DNA of 64,000 nt. Origin: Natrinema salifodinae. Its GTDB lineage: Archaea > Halobacteriota > Halobacteria > Halobacteriales > Natrialbaceae. The stretch is taken from the NCBI RefSeq assembly GCF_900110455.1, contig NZ_FOIS01000004.1, forward strand, positions 682,001 to 746,000. The letters run 5' to 3'. Below are positions 19,608-29,312 of the stretch, piece by piece. Position numbers and translations under genes: made by a program. A model generated the notes under the pieces. It saw nothing but the letters and a program-made list of their open reading frames with translations. It did no database searches and was not told the origin of the DNA. Position 1 is the first letter of the stretch. Every line of letters starts with the position of its first letter.

Positions 19608-20279
19608 CTACGGCGCGCCCGCACTCTCCAGTCGCTCGGCGAACAGCGCCTCCAAGAGCGCGGGCGTGACGAACGCCTCGACGAGCGCCGCGACGGCAAG
19701 TAACAGCCAGGCGGCGAACACGAGCAGCGCCGTCCGGTAGAGGTACGGCTTCGTGATGGCCGCACCGCGAGTGCCGCGAATTCGCTGTCCGAGGCGGTGG
19801 AGGAGCCGGAAGCCGACGCCGGCGGCGATGAACAGCGACGGGAGTTCGAAGATGCCGTGGGGGATCAGGCCGACGAAGATGTAGTCGAAGCCGACGCTCG
19901 TGCCGATGGCGGCGCCGACGTTCCCGACGATGATTCCGTTGAAAACCATGGCCCAGGCGGTCAGGACCCCGAGGGTTAGCGCCCCGAGTATCGAGACGGC
20001 GAACGCCTGCGTATTATTGACGAGCAGGAGTCGCGCCAGGTCGAGCCCGTCCGCCTCGAGATCGGGGAAGAGGCTCTCGTCGAGCAGTTCGGCGATGATC
20101 TCGAGTAAGTCGTAGCCGGCGAGCAGGAGGGCGACGCCGGCGACGATCCCGAGCGCGAACAGGCTCGCCGCGAACCAAACGTAGCGACGGTGCTCGTCCC
20201 AAGCGTCGGCGAGCGCGGTCCGGGGCGGATAGTCGCCGACGGCGCTCCGGAACCGGACGCGCCGCGATCGATCGTCCAT
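19608..20279 (-). CDS. SpoIIM/DUF95-family membrane protein
   Basis: 223 aa with five or six membrane helices: WFAASLFALGIVAGVALLLAG (about 34-54), the FAVSILGALTLGVLTAWAMVFNGIIVGNVGAAIG block (93-127), FVGLIPHGIFELPSLFIAAGVGF (133-155) and a C-terminal LLVFAAWLLLAVAALVEAFVTPALL. The NGIIVGN and PHGIFELP motifs define the stage II sporulation protein M family, present in archaea with no sporulation role. Function unknown. The neighbour downstream is the DUF4382 lipoprotein on the same strand, 111 nt away. Confidence 0.88.
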   Translation of the reverse strand: MDDRSRRVRFRSAVGDYPPRTALADAWDEHRRYVWFAASLFALGIVAGVALLLAGYDLLEIIAELLDESLFPDLEADGLDLARLLLVNNTQAFAVSILGALTLGVLTAWAMVFNGIIVGNVGAAIGTSVGFDYIFVGLIPHGIFELPSLFIAAGVGFRLLHRLGQRIRGTRGAAITKPYLYRTALLVFAAWLLLAVAALVEAFVTPALLEALFAERLESAGAP

Positions 20280-20356
20280 ACCGGTCGTTCCCCGACCGAA
20301 CGGTTAAATCCGCCGACGAGTGCCGCGAATCGAGGCCGTCGATCGCTCGGATCGAC

Positions 20357-20365
20357 AGTATAAGG
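20357..20365 (+). promoter_or_regulatory. TATA box of the adenosine-family deaminase
   Basis: AGTATAAGG, 24-32 nt before ATG 20389. The spacing indicates a leaderless mRNA and excludes the earlier in-frame start at 20320. Confidence 0.65.
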
Positions 20366-20388
20366 CCGCCCGACGAGAACGCTGTGCT

Positions 20389-21684
20389 ATGACAACGCTG
20401 GCGATCGCCGGCGGGCGGGTCCTTCGACCCGACCTGACGGTGACGACCGCGGACGTACTGATCGATCAGGACGGCGGCGAGATCCGCGAGATCGGCCCCG
20501 ATCTGGCGGCCGACGCCGACGAGACGCTCGACGCCGGCGGCTCGCTCGTGACGCCCGGGTTCGTCAACGGCCACTGTCACGTCGCGATGACGCTCCTGCG
20601 GGGGTACGCCGACGACAAGCCGCTCGACGCCTGGTTGCAGGAGGACATCTGGCCCGCCGAGGGCGAACTGACGGCCGACGACGTCCGCGCGGGCGCCGAA
20701 CTCGGCCTGGTCGAACTGATCAAGTCGGGAACGACCGCCTTCGCGGACATGTACTTCCACGTCCCGGAGGTCGCTGCCGCGGTCGAGGAGGCGGGGCTGC
20801 GGGCTCGCCTGGGTCATGGAATCGTCACCATCGGGAGGGACGAGGACGCCGCCCGCGAGGACGCGCGGACGAGCCTCGAAATCGCTCGGGAGTACGACGG
20901 CGCGGCCGACGGCCGGATTTCGACGGCGTTCATGCCCCACTCGCTGACGACCGTCGGGAGCGAGTACCTCGAGGAGTTCGTCCCCGAAGCGCGCGAGGCT
21001 GGCGTGCCGATCCACTACCACGCCAACGAGACCGCAGACGAGGTCGCGCCGATCGTCGAGGAACACGGTGTTCGTCCCCTCGAATACGCCGTCGACCGCG
21101 GGATGCTCGAACCCGAGGACTTCGTCGCCCACGGCGTCCACGTCGACGAGCACGAGATCGATCTGCTCGCCGAGGCTGGAACCGGCGTGATCCACTGCCC
21201 CGCTTCGAACATGAAACTCGCCAGCGGGATGGCGCCGGTCCAGCGCATGCTCGACGCCGGCGTCACCGTCGGCCTCGGCACGGACGGCGCGGCCTCGAAC
21301 AACGACCTCTCGATGCTGGACGAGGCCCGCGACGCGGCCATGCTCGGCAAACTCGCGGCCGACGACGCCAGCGCGGTGCCCGCCGAGGCGGTCGTCGAGA
21401 TGCTCACGCGGGGCAGCGCCGACGCCATCGGGCTCGAATCGGGCCGCCTCGAGGAGGGCGCGCCGGCCGACCTCGCGGTGATCGACCTCGAACGACCGCA
21501 CCTGACGCCGCGTCACGACCTGGTGAGCCACCTCGCGTACGCGGCCGCGGCGGCAGACGTGCGCCATACCATCTGCGACGGCCGGGTGCTCATGCGCGAC
21601 CGCGAGGTGCTGTCGCTCGACGAGACGGCGGTTCGAGAGCGGGCGGCGGATCACGCCGCGGACCTGGTCTCGCGGGCCGAGTAA
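20389..21684 (+). CDS. MTA/SAH/5'-deoxyadenosine deaminase
   Basis: 431-aa amidohydrolase of the TrzN/ATZ-like group. Zinc ligands and active-site residues: TPGFVNGHCHVAMTLLRGYADD (HxH), IHYHANET, AHGVHVDE, and GLGTDGAASNNDLSML. The GYADDKPLDAWLQEDIWPAE stretch is characteristic of 5'-methylthioadenosine/S-adenosylhomocysteine deaminases (MtaD/DadD). It converts adenosine-type SAM by-products to inosine forms. The SAH hydrolase gene is only 1.2 kb downstream on the same strand, supporting a SAM-salvage role. Substrate choice among MTA, SAH and 5'-deoxyadenosine cannot be decided here. Confidence 0.87.
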   Translation: MTTLAIAGGRVLRPDLTVTTADVLIDQDGGEIREIGPDLAADADETLDAGGSLVTPGFVNGHCHVAMTLLRGYADDKPLDAWLQEDIWPAEGELTADDVRAGAELGLVELIKSGTTAFADMYFHVPEVAAAVEEAGLRARLGHGIVTIGRDEDAAREDARTSLEIAREYDGAADGRISTAFMPHSLTTVGSEYLEEFVPEAREAGVPIHYHANETADEVAPIVEEHGVRPLEYAVDRGMLEPEDFVAHGVHVDEHEIDLLAEAGTGVIHCPASNMKLASGMAPVQRMLDAGVTVGLGTDGAASNNDLSMLDEARDAAMLGKLAADDASAVPAEAVVEMLTRGSADAIGLESGRLEEGAPADLAVIDLERPHLTPRHDLVSHLAYAAAAADVRHTICDGRVLMRDREVLSLDETAVRERAADHAADLVSRAE

Positions 21685-21813
21685 TGAAACGAAATTGAAC
21701 GCTCAGGTATTCTTATAAACGGTATAGATCGATCTCGTCGTCCGAGAGCGCCCGTCGAACGACGCGAACCGCCGACGGGGTTTATTCACGTACTGATGAA
21801 TGTTCGGCTCGGA

Positions 21814-22596
21814 ATGAGACAGAAACGACTGTTCGCACTGGTACTGACGGTCGCGGTGATCGCATCCGTGTTCGCGCCGCTGACCGCGGCGGCGAGCACG
21901 GGCGGCGCCACCGACGCCTCCCCGTCGCTGGTTCAGGAGGAGGTCGACGATGAAAACGCGACGGACGACACCGAGGACAACGAGACCACCGACGTCGATG
22001 ATACCGAGACGGACGACGGTGACTCGGTCGACAACGAGACCGACGGCGAACTCGAGGACGGTGACGAGAACGAGTCGGCGGACAACGAAACCGACGATAC
22101 CGACACAATCGTCGATGATGGCGACGGCAACGAAACGGACGCCGACGAGAACGTCTCGGACGGGAACGAAACGATCGAGAACCAGACTGACGACACCGAG
22201 ACCGAGAACTTCGGCTCGCTCGTCAGCGACTTCGTCAACGAGACCAAGAGTAACGAGAGTCTGGAGAACGAAACCACGGGCCTCGTAATCGCCTCGTTCG
22301 TCGTCGAGAACAACCCCGGGAACGCACCCGATCACGCGGGTCCGCTGAGCGATGCCAGTCCGCCTGGCCACGGTGACGACGACACCGTCAACCGCGGCCC
22401 GCCGAGCCACGCCGGTGGCCCTGACAAGGTCGATTCGGACGATGCGGACGACGGTGACAAACGCGGCCCACCGAGTCACGCCGGACCGTCGTCGGACGAT
22501 GACGACGAGGACGACGATGACGATTCGAACGGCGGAAACGGTAACGGTGGCAACGGCGGGAACGGCGGCGGCCCGCCGAGTCACGCCGGTCGCTAA
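21814..22596 (+). CDS. secreted acidic Asn/Asp/Thr-rich protein with GPPSHAG repeats
   Basis: 260 aa from ATG 21814. The earlier ATG 21796 is too close to the TTTATT box at 21781-21786, which sits about 30 nt before 21814. A Sec signal peptide (MRQKRLFALVLTVAVIASVFAPLTAAAS) precedes about 110 residues rich in N-x-T/S sequons and Asp/Glu. A short helical segment follows (FGSLVSDFVNETKSNESLENETTGLVIASFVVENNPGNAP). The tail has three exact GPPSHAG copies plus degenerate ones (DHAGP, PPGHG). Heavily glycosylated cell-surface or secreted product; function unknown. Confidence 0.75.
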   Translation: MRQKRLFALVLTVAVIASVFAPLTAAASTGGATDASPSLVQEEVDDENATDDTEDNETTDVDDTETDDGDSVDNETDGELEDGDENESADNETDDTDTIVDDGDGNETDADENVSDGNETIENQTDDTETENFGSLVSDFVNETKSNESLENETTGLVIASFVVENNPGNAPDHAGPLSDASPPGHGDDDTVNRGPPSHAGGPDKVDSDDADDGDKRGPPSHAGPSSDDDDEDDDDDSNGGNGNGGNGGNGGGPPSHAGR

Positions 22597-22854
22597 CCGC
22601 TGACGAGCGCCCGTCGACTGCCGGGACCGACATTCGACCGACTATCGCCCTCCTTCAGCGATCAGAGGCACATCACGCGTTCCCGATCCCGTTCGAGACC
22701 CGTCCCCACCTCGACCCGGGATCGGCGTTACGGATTCCGTTTTTTCGCGCTCGCGGTTCGAGATGCGCTACAGACCGGAGCCGCGGCACCGCCGTCTGTG
22801 CATCGGCGGCACCGCTTCGGTAGGACTTTGAGCGTGGTCGCTCTCCCTACGGGT

Positions 22855-24138
22855 ATGAGTGCGTATCCCCCGATCAGCGAGCAGCTAGACGACGTCGACG
22901 CCGCTCGCGAGAAGGGCCGCCGGAAGATGGACTGGGCCGCCCAGCACATGCCGATCCTCGAACACGTCCGCGAGGAGTTCGTCGCTAACCAGCCCTTCGA
23001 GGGCGAGCGCATCGGCATGGCGATGCACGTCGAGGCCAAGACGGCGATGCTCGTCGAGACGCTCGCGGAGGGCGGCGCCGAAGTCGCGGTCACGGGGTGC
23101 AACCCGCTGTCGACCCACGACGACGTCTCGGCCGCCCTGGACACCCACGAGAACATCACCAGCTACGCTAAGCGCGGCGTCGACGACGAGGAGTACTACG
23201 CCGCCATCGAGGCCGTCATCGACCACGAGCCGACGATCACCGTCGACGACGGGATGGACCTCGTCGCGGCGATCCACGAGGACTACCCCGAACTGATCGA
23301 CGGCATCGTCGGCGGCTGCGAGGAGACGACCACCGGGGTCCACCGCCTGCGCGCGATGGACGCGGACGGGGCGCTCGACTACCCCGTCTTCGCGGTCAAC
23401 GACACGCCGATGAAGCGGCTGTTCGACAACGTCCACGGCACCGGCGAGTCCTCGCTGGCCTCGATCGCCATGACCACGAACCTCTCGTGGGCCGGCAAGA
23501 ACGTCGTCGTCGCCGGCTACGGCTACTGTGGCAAGGGCGTCGCGAAGAAGGCTGCCGGCCAGAACGCCAACGTCATCGTCACCGAGGTCGAGCCCCGCCG
23601 CGCGCTCGAGGCCCACATGGAGGGCTACGAGGTCATGCCGATGGACGAGGCCGCCGAGGTCGGCGACGTTTTCCTGACGACGACCGGTAACCGCGACGTC
23701 ATCGTCGAAGACCACTTCGAAGCGATGCAGGACGGCGTCCTACTCGCGAACGCGGGCCACTTCGACATCGAGATCGACCTCGACGCGCTCGACGACCTCG
23801 CGGGCGACACCTACGAGGCTCGGGACGGCGTCGAGGCCTACGAAATGGACGACGGCCGCCGGCTGAACGTCATCGCCGAGGGTCGCCTGGTCAACCTCGC
23901 GGCGCCGGTCTCGCTGGGCCACCCCGTCGAAGTGATGGACCAGAGCTTCGGCGTCCAGGCCGTTTGCGTACGCGAGATGCTCGAGAACGGCGAGGAGTAC
24001 GGGCCCGGTGTCCACGACGTACCGGACGAACTCGACCGCGAGATCGCCGAGATCAAGCTCGAGGCCGAGGGCGTCGAGCACGATTCGCTGACCGAGACCC
24101 AGCGCGAGTACATGGACAGCTGGAGTCACGGGACGTAA
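22855..24138 (+). CDS. ahcY: adenosylhomocysteinase
   Basis: 427 aa from ATG 22855. Converts S-adenosylhomocysteine to adenosine and homocysteine with bound NAD. Family signatures: N-terminal [89 protein letters not shown] and the NAD loop [20 protein letters not shown]-terminal [18 protein letters not shown] is intact. The length fits the archaeal short type. It pairs functionally with the deaminase at 20389-21684. Confidence 0.97.
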   Translation: MSAYPPISEQLDDVDAAREKGRRKMDWAAQHMPILEHVREEFVANQPFEGERIGMAMHVEAKTAMLVETLAEGGAEVAVTGCNPLSTHDDVSAALDTHENITSYAKRGVDDEEYYAAIEAVIDHEPTITVDDGMDLVAAIHEDYPELIDGIVGGCEETTTGVHRLRAMDADGALDYPVFAVNDTPMKRLFDNVHGTGESSLASIAMTTNLSWAGKNVVVAGYGYCGKGVAKKAAGQNANVIVTEVEPRRALEAHMEGYEVMPMDEAAEVGDVFLTTTGNRDVIVEDHFEAMQDGVLLANAGHFDIEIDLDALDDLAGDTYEARDGVEAYEMDDGRRLNVIAEGRLVNLAAPVSLGHPVEVMDQSFGVQAVCVREMLENGEEYGPGVHDVPDELDREIAEIKLEAEGVEHDSLTETQREYMDSWSHGT

Positions 24139-24297
24139 GCTCGCGTCGGATCGCTCGAATCCCGGTTTCCGACGGTCGAAGCGGTACCCACCTAGTTTTC
24201 GCACCCGCCCCGTCGGTCGCAGCAACGAGACAATCGACGGCGGTCTCGGTGCGCTCGTGTCCGCTCGTCGGTCGCGAGTTCCGCAGATCGTCGAGGA

Positions 24298-24555
24298 TTA
24301 GCCACTGTCACGGACCGTTCCGTCGACCGCGACGGTGCCGTCGCTTTGCACCTCGACCACCGAGTCGCCGTACTCGAACTCGACGCGAACGCCCGCGGGG
24401 ACGCCGTCCCGGAAGAGCCGATCGAGCGCTTCCGGATCGACGACGCGGTACAGCGGCTCGAGTTCGTGGGCGGCGGTGTCGGTCGCGTCCGCGAGGGCGT
24501 CGATCACTCGCAGACTGATCGCATCGGTGCGGTAGTCCAGTGTGGTTCCAGTCAT
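24298..24555 (-). CDS. HalOD1 output-domain protein
   Basis: 85 aa, essentially one HalOD1 domain: SLRVIDALADATDTAAHELEPLYRVVDPEALDRLF followed by a VRVEFEYGDSVVEVQSDGTVAV beta-hairpin. HalOD1 is a haloarchaeal signalling output domain of unknown activity, often near PAS/GAF regulators. Here it is divergent from the 1456-aa PAS/GAF/Bat protein, with about 280 nt between. A second HalOD1 gene lies at 34242-34547. Confidence 0.85.
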   Translation of the reverse strand: MTGTTLDYRTDAISLRVIDALADATDTAAHELEPLYRVVDPEALDRLFRDGVPAGVRVEFEYGDSVVEVQSDGTVAVDGTVRDSG

Positions 24556-24597
24556 CCTGAACGGCCCGACGGGTCCGACCGGTATTCCCCTGCCCGT

Positions 24598-24638
24598 TAT
24601 ACACGTAATTTCGGCTCGAGCTCGGCGCTACGTGTATA
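24598..24638. promoter_or_regulatory. 10-bp inverted repeat containing TATA-like words
   Basis: TATACACGTA at 24598-24607 and its exact reverse complement TACGTGTATA at 24629-24638, separated by 21 nt. It stands in the divergent region between the HalOD1 gene (start 24555) and the PAS/GAF regulator (start 24836). Each arm contains TATAC, so it could be paired promoters or an operator. It is a poor terminator candidate because it is upstream of both genes. Confidence 0.5.
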
Positions 24639-24835
24639 GCGCCCCGCCGAAACCGCCGCGTTTCGGTCGGTATACGGCCGCTATGAGCGGGAACCTGAGA
24701 GCGACGCGCAGGTCGACCGAGCGGTTGAAACCCGCTCCGAATCGGTTTCTCTCGTTGTAGAGAGGGGTTAGTACTGCGGCGTGGTTCCGAGACGGAAACC
24801 GCGCGTGTCATCGTCACCCGTTTCATAGTGGTCGT

Positions 24836-27800
24836 ATGATCATCCCCGCCACTCCCGACGGAACCGCGAGCGCGCCCGCCAGGCGCACCTGGTGGTCGGT
24901 CGCGGTACCGTTCGGATCCCTCGGCTCGGTCCTCGTGCTCGCCGTCGCCGTCAGCGTCGCCATCACCGTCGCCGATCCGGCGCTGAAACCGGCCGCGTTC
25001 GCCGCCGTCGAGCTCGGTTCGCTATCCGGTCTCGGATCGGTCGAGCCGGGACTGGGGCCAGGGGTGTGCCTGATTCTAGTCGGCCTGGCCGCGAATCGCG
25101 ACCCTGGTTGGTCGGACGACATCGAGCGACTCGCCCAAAAGCTCCGGGCGTTCGCGGTCGACGTCGACGTGGACGGGGAGGGCGAGTTCGCCTCGCGCAG
25201 AGCCGGCGGCGAGAACGGAGCGGACTCGGCCCCCGGGACCGCAGGCGGGCTCGAAGATCGGGACCTCTCGCGGGATGGGGCCGCCGTCGACTTCGCGCTC
25301 GATCGGGACGACGAGCTCGGGCGGCTGTCCGACGCGATCGACGACCTGGCGACGGCGGTGTGCGAGCGCGAACGGCGCCGCGCCGAGAGCGATCGGTACC
25401 GGCGGGAGCTGTCCCGGATCACGTCGGATCCGAACTGCACGGACGAGGCGAAGCTCCGGCGGCTGCTCGACCTGGGCTGCGAGCGGCTGGACATCGAGAC
25501 GGGGATCGTCTCCCGAATCGACGCGGACGCGGACCGGTACGCGATCGAGACGGCCGTCGGCCGCGCGGCGGACTGGGAAGGACGGACGATGGACCTCTCC
25601 GCGATGTACTGCCGCGAGACGATCGCGTCGGGCGACGTTCTGGGTATTCACGACGCCGCGGAACCGAGCCGGGACGACCGTCCCGCCGTCGACGACCTCG
25701 AGATCGAGTGCTACGTCGGCGGGACGATTCTGCTCGAGGACGGCCCGTACGGAACGGTCTGTTTCCTAAACCGCGAGCCCCGATCGCGGCCGTTCACGCC
25801 GGCGGAAACGTCGTTCGTGGACCTGTTGGCCCGCTGGGTGAGCGGGACCGTCGAACGCCGCCGGTATGTCCAGACGATTCAGGAGCGGGAGCGGCGGCTC
25901 GAGCGCGCGCAGGCGTTCACCGACGAGATGTTAGACGCCGTCGACGACGTCGCCTACCTCCTCGACGAGGACGGCGACGTCCAGCGGTGGAACGAGAGCC
26001 TGGTCGCGGTGACCGGCTACGCCGACGCCGAGATCGAGTCGATGACCGCGCCGGACTTCTTCGACGAGGCCGACCGGCCGGCGATCCGCGACTCGATCGC
26101 GGCGGCCTTCGAGACGGGCGAGACGCGGGTCGAGGCCGAGATGCGGACGAAATCGGGCGACTCGATTCCCTACGAATTCATCGCGTCGGTGGTCGAGGAT
26201 CCGGACGGAACCCCCGTCGAGGTCGGCATCGGCCGGGACATCTCCGATCGCACGGAGACGGAACGCCAACTCCGCGAGCGGGAGGCTCGCCTGGAGCGGA
26301 CGACGTACCTGCTCGAGCAGTCCCAGCGCCTGGCGAACGTCGGCGCCTGGGAACTCGACGTGACCGAGGATCCCTTCGTCCTCCAGTGGACCGCCGAAGT
26401 CCGCCGGATACTCGGCCTCTCGCCCGACGACCCGATCGATCTCGAGCGGGCGCTCGAGTACTACCACCCCGAGGATCGACCGCGGATCCGCGAGGCGGTC
26501 GACCGCGCGATTTCGGACGGCGAGCCGTACGATCTGGAGCTCCGCACGATCACGGAGGACGGCGAGTTGCGGTGGGTGCGGACGATGGGGGAGCCGGTCC
26601 GCGGCGACGACGGGGAGATCGCCGCGCTCCGAGGCTCGGTTCAGGACGTCACCGAGCGCACGGAGCGCGAGCGCGAACTCGAGCGCGCCGAGACGATCAT
26701 CCAGGCGCTGGACGAGCTAGTGTACACGATCGACGCGGAAGGGCGGTTCTCCTTCGTCAACGACGCGCTCACGCCGATTACGGGGTACGAGCCCGAGGAA
26801 CTGATCGGGGAGCACGTGTCGACGGTGATGGCCGAAGCGGACCTCGAGACCGCACGGGAGCGGATCCGCGAGCTGCTCCACGCCGACGAACTCTCCAGGA
26901 CGTTCGAGATGGATCTCGCCACGAAGGCCGGCGACGTGATCGTCGCGGAGAATCACATGGCGCTGTTACCGATGCCCGACGGCGAGTTCGCGGGGACGGC
27001 GGGGGTTATCCGCGACATCACCGAGCGCAAGGACCGGGAACGCGAACTTGAGCGGACGACGGAGTTGCTCGAACAGGCGGAACGGATCGCGGGCATCGGC
27101 GGCTGGGAACTCGACGTCAGCGTCGATCCCCCCGACGTCACGCTGACCGACGGGCTGCGGCGGCTCTACGACCTCCCGCTGGACGTCGACATCGATTCGG
27201 ACCTCGCGTCGTCGTTCCCGCACCCGGACGATGCGGCCGAGGTCCACGCCGCCGTCGATCGGGCGCTCGCGGACGGCGAGGGCTACGAGCTCGAACACCG
27301 GATGGTAACGACCGAAGGGGCCGAGCGCTGGGTCCGTTCGATCGGCGAACCGATTCGCGCGGACGGCGACGCGGACGCTGAGATCGGGCGCGGAAACGGG
27401 GACGGCGACTTGCGGACCGAACCCGACACGGGCGAGATCGTCGGGATCCGCGGGACGATCCAGGACATTACCGAGCACAAGGAACGCGAACTGGCGCTGG
27501 AATCGCTCCACGGGGCCGCCCGCGACCTGCTCGGAACCGACACCGAGCGGGAGACCGCGGAACTCGTCGTCGAGACGGCCGACGAGATCCTCGCGGCCGC
27601 GGGCGTGGCCGTCTACGGGCTCGACGCCGAGGTCAACCGACTCGAGCCCGTCGCGTACACCGACGGGTTCGCCACGCTCTGTGACGGCGCGCCGTCGGTC
27701 GCGGTCGGCGACGCCGAGTCCGTCCTCTGGAACGCCTACGTGACGGGTGCGGGAACGGTCGTCGACGACCCGTCGTCGTTCGACCGCTCGCGGGCCTTCG

Positions 27801-29206
27801 GCCCCGACGTCGAGAGCGGGGTCGTCGTCCCGATCGGCGATCACGGCATCTTCGCGGTCGCGTCGGGGATCGGAGCGATCGACGCCGAAGCCCGCCGGCT
27901 GATCGAGACGCTCGTCGCCACGACCGAGGCCGCCTTCGACCGCCTCGAGAGCGAGGCCAGCCTCCGCGAGCGAGAGGCGGAACTCGAGGAACGCAACCGC
28001 CGGCTCAACCGTCAGATCTCGATCACCGAACTCCTCCGGCGGATCGACCGGTCGCTCATCGGCGCCGACAGCCGCGCAGAGATCGAGCGGACCGTTCCCG
28101 AACGCCTGGTCGAAGCGGAGACCGTCGCGTTCGCCTGGCTCGGCACCGTCGACGCCAGCGGCACGCGGCTCGAACCCCGGGCGTGGGCCGGCACGGGTGC
28201 GGAGTACTTAGACGACGTTCCCCTCGAATACGACGCGTCGGCCGAGCCGTCGGTCCGGACCGCCCGGATCGAATCCCCGACGGTCGTCTCGAACGTCGTT
28301 GAAGGCCTCCAGAGCGATGCCTGGCGACGCCAGGCCCTCGATCGGGGATTCCAGTCGGTCATCAGCGTTCCGTTGACCTACGAGGAGTACTCCTACGGCG
28401 TGCTCACGGTGTACGCCGACGAGCCGGACGCGTTCGGCGACCTCGAGCGGACGGTAGTGACGGAACTCGGGGAGAGAATCGCGAACGCGATCAACGCGGC
28501 GAAGACCCGGGAGGCGCTGCACGCCGAGACGCTGCTTGAACTCACGCTCCGAATCGAGGATTCGACGGACCTCCTCTCGCGGATCGCGGCCGAGACCGGA
28601 GCGCGCGTCGAGTACGAGGGGCTGGGAACCCACTCGGCCGACGAGACGCTGCTGTTCTTCGAGACCAGCGGCGCGCCCCCGGCGGACGTGCGAGCGGCGC
28701 TGGACGACCTCGTCTCGGTCCGGGACTACCGACTCGTCAGTGAGGCGGAGGGCATTTGTCGGTTCAAGGCGACCGTCGCTGGCGAGGTCGTCGCCTCGCG
28801 CCTGGTCCGCCATGGCGGCAGCCCGCGATCGATGCGCGCCGACGGTGACGGGCTGGAGCTGACCGTCGACGTCCCGACGGGCACCGACGTCCGCGAGTTC
28901 GTCGAGATGCTCGCGGAGCAGTACGCCAGCGTCGAACTACGGGCGCGTCGCCACGTCGAGCACTCCGTGGCGACGCGCAGCGAACTCGTCACGTCGCTGT
29001 TCGACGCCCTGACCGACCGCCAACTCGAGGTGCTGCGGACGGCCTACTTCGCCGGCTTCTTCGCCTGGCCCCGCGAGAGCACCGGCGAGGAGATCGCCGC
29101 GATGCTCGGGGTGACCCAGCCGACGATCAACCGCCACCTGCGGATCAGTCAGCAGCGGCTGTTGGCTCAGTTGTTCGAGGACGAGGTGCCGGCCCTCGCC
29201 GAGTGA
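24836..29206 (+). CDS. large PAS/GAF sensor with Bat-type HTH output
   Basis: 1456 aa. Two N-terminal membrane helices (about 21-45, 68-86) and a HAMP-like DRDDELGRLSDAIDDLATAV (156-175). Then GAF (195-340), PAS (363-475), PAS_3 (490-608), PAS (616-732), PAS_3 (745-882), GAF (890-1045), GAF (1065-1225), the bacterio-opsin-activator domain (about 1230-1375) and HTH_10 (1395-1447, LTDRQLEVLRTAYFAGFFAWPRESTGEEIA...QPTINRHLRISQQRLL). No histidine-kinase domain, so the signal appears to pass directly from sensor domains to DNA binding. Membrane anchoring of a DNA-binding protein is unusual but known for one-component regulators. Ligands unknown. Confidence 0.88.
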   Translation: MIIPATPDGTASAPARRTWWSVAVPFGSLGSVLVLAVAVSVAITVADPALKPAAFAAVELGSLSGLGSVEPGLGPGVCLILVGLAANRDPGWSDDIERLAQKLRAFAVDVDVDGEGEFASRRAGGENGADSAPGTAGGLEDRDLSRDGAAVDFALDRDDELGRLSDAIDDLATAVCERERRRAESDRYRRELSRITSDPNCTDEAKLRRLLDLGCERLDIETGIVSRIDADADRYAIETAVGRAADWEGRTMDLSAMYCRETIASGDVLGIHDAAEPSRDDRPAVDDLEIECYVGGTILLEDGPYGTVCFLNREPRSRPFTPAETSFVDLLARWVSGTVERRRYVQTIQERERRLERAQAFTDEMLDAVDDVAYLLDEDGDVQRWNESLVAVTGYADAEIESMTAPDFFDEADRPAIRDSIAAAFETGETRVEAEMRTKSGDSIPYEFIASVVEDPDGTPVEVGIGRDISDRTETERQLREREARLERTTYLLEQSQRLANVGAWELDVTEDPFVLQWTAEVRRILGLSPDDPIDLERALEYYHPEDRPRIREAVDRAISDGEPYDLELRTITEDGELRWVRTMGEPVRGDDGEIAALRGSVQDVTERTERERELERAETIIQALDELVYTIDAEGRFSFVNDALTPITGYEPEELIGEHVSTVMAEADLETARERIRELLHADELSRTFEMDLATKAGDVIVAENHMALLPMPDGEFAGTAGVIRDITERKDRERELERTTELLEQAERIAGIGGWELDVSVDPPDVTLTDGLRRLYDLPLDVDIDSDLASSFPHPDDAAEVHAAVDRALADGEGYELEHRMVTTEGAERWVRSIGEPIRADGDADAEIGRGNGDGDLRTEPDTGEIVGIRGTIQDITEHKERELALESLHGAARDLLGTDTERETAELVVETADEILAAAGVAVYGLDAEVNRLEPVAYTDGFATLCDGAPSVAVGDAESVLWNAYVTGAGTVVDDPSSFDRSRAFGPDVESGVVVPIGDHGIFAVASGIGAIDAEARRLIETLVATTEAAFDRLESEASLREREAELEERNRRLNRQISITELLRRIDRSLIGADSRAEIERTVPERLVEAETVAFAWLGTVDASGTRLEPRAWAGTGAEYLDDVPLEYDASAEPSVRTARIESPTVVSNVVEGLQSDAWRRQALDRGFQSVISVPLTYEEYSYGVLTVYADEPDAFGDLERTVVTELGERIANAINAAKTREALHAETLLELTLRIEDSTDLLSRIAAETGARVEYEGLGTHSADETLLFFETSGAPPADVRAALDDLVSVRDYRLVSEAEGICRFKATVAGEVVASRLVRHGGSPRSMRADGDGLELTVDVPTGTDVREFVEMLAEQYASVELRARRHVEHSVATRSELVTSLFDALTDRQLEVLRTAYFAGFFAWPRESTGEEIAAMLGVTQPTINRHLRISQQRLLAQLFEDEVPALAE

Positions 29207-29312
29207 ACGGGGCGCGGGCCGAACTCGTTTCGGGGACGCGTTCGACGTCCCGGCCGGCCGGATACTCCGGCGGAGAGGAACGCCCAAGGACCCGGTGGCC
29301 GTAGGCGTCGGT

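Noticed and set aside
24683-24760. 25-codon ORF between the HalOD1 and PAS/GAF genes
   Set aside because: Too short, basic composition unlike the genome, no overlap with a downstream start.
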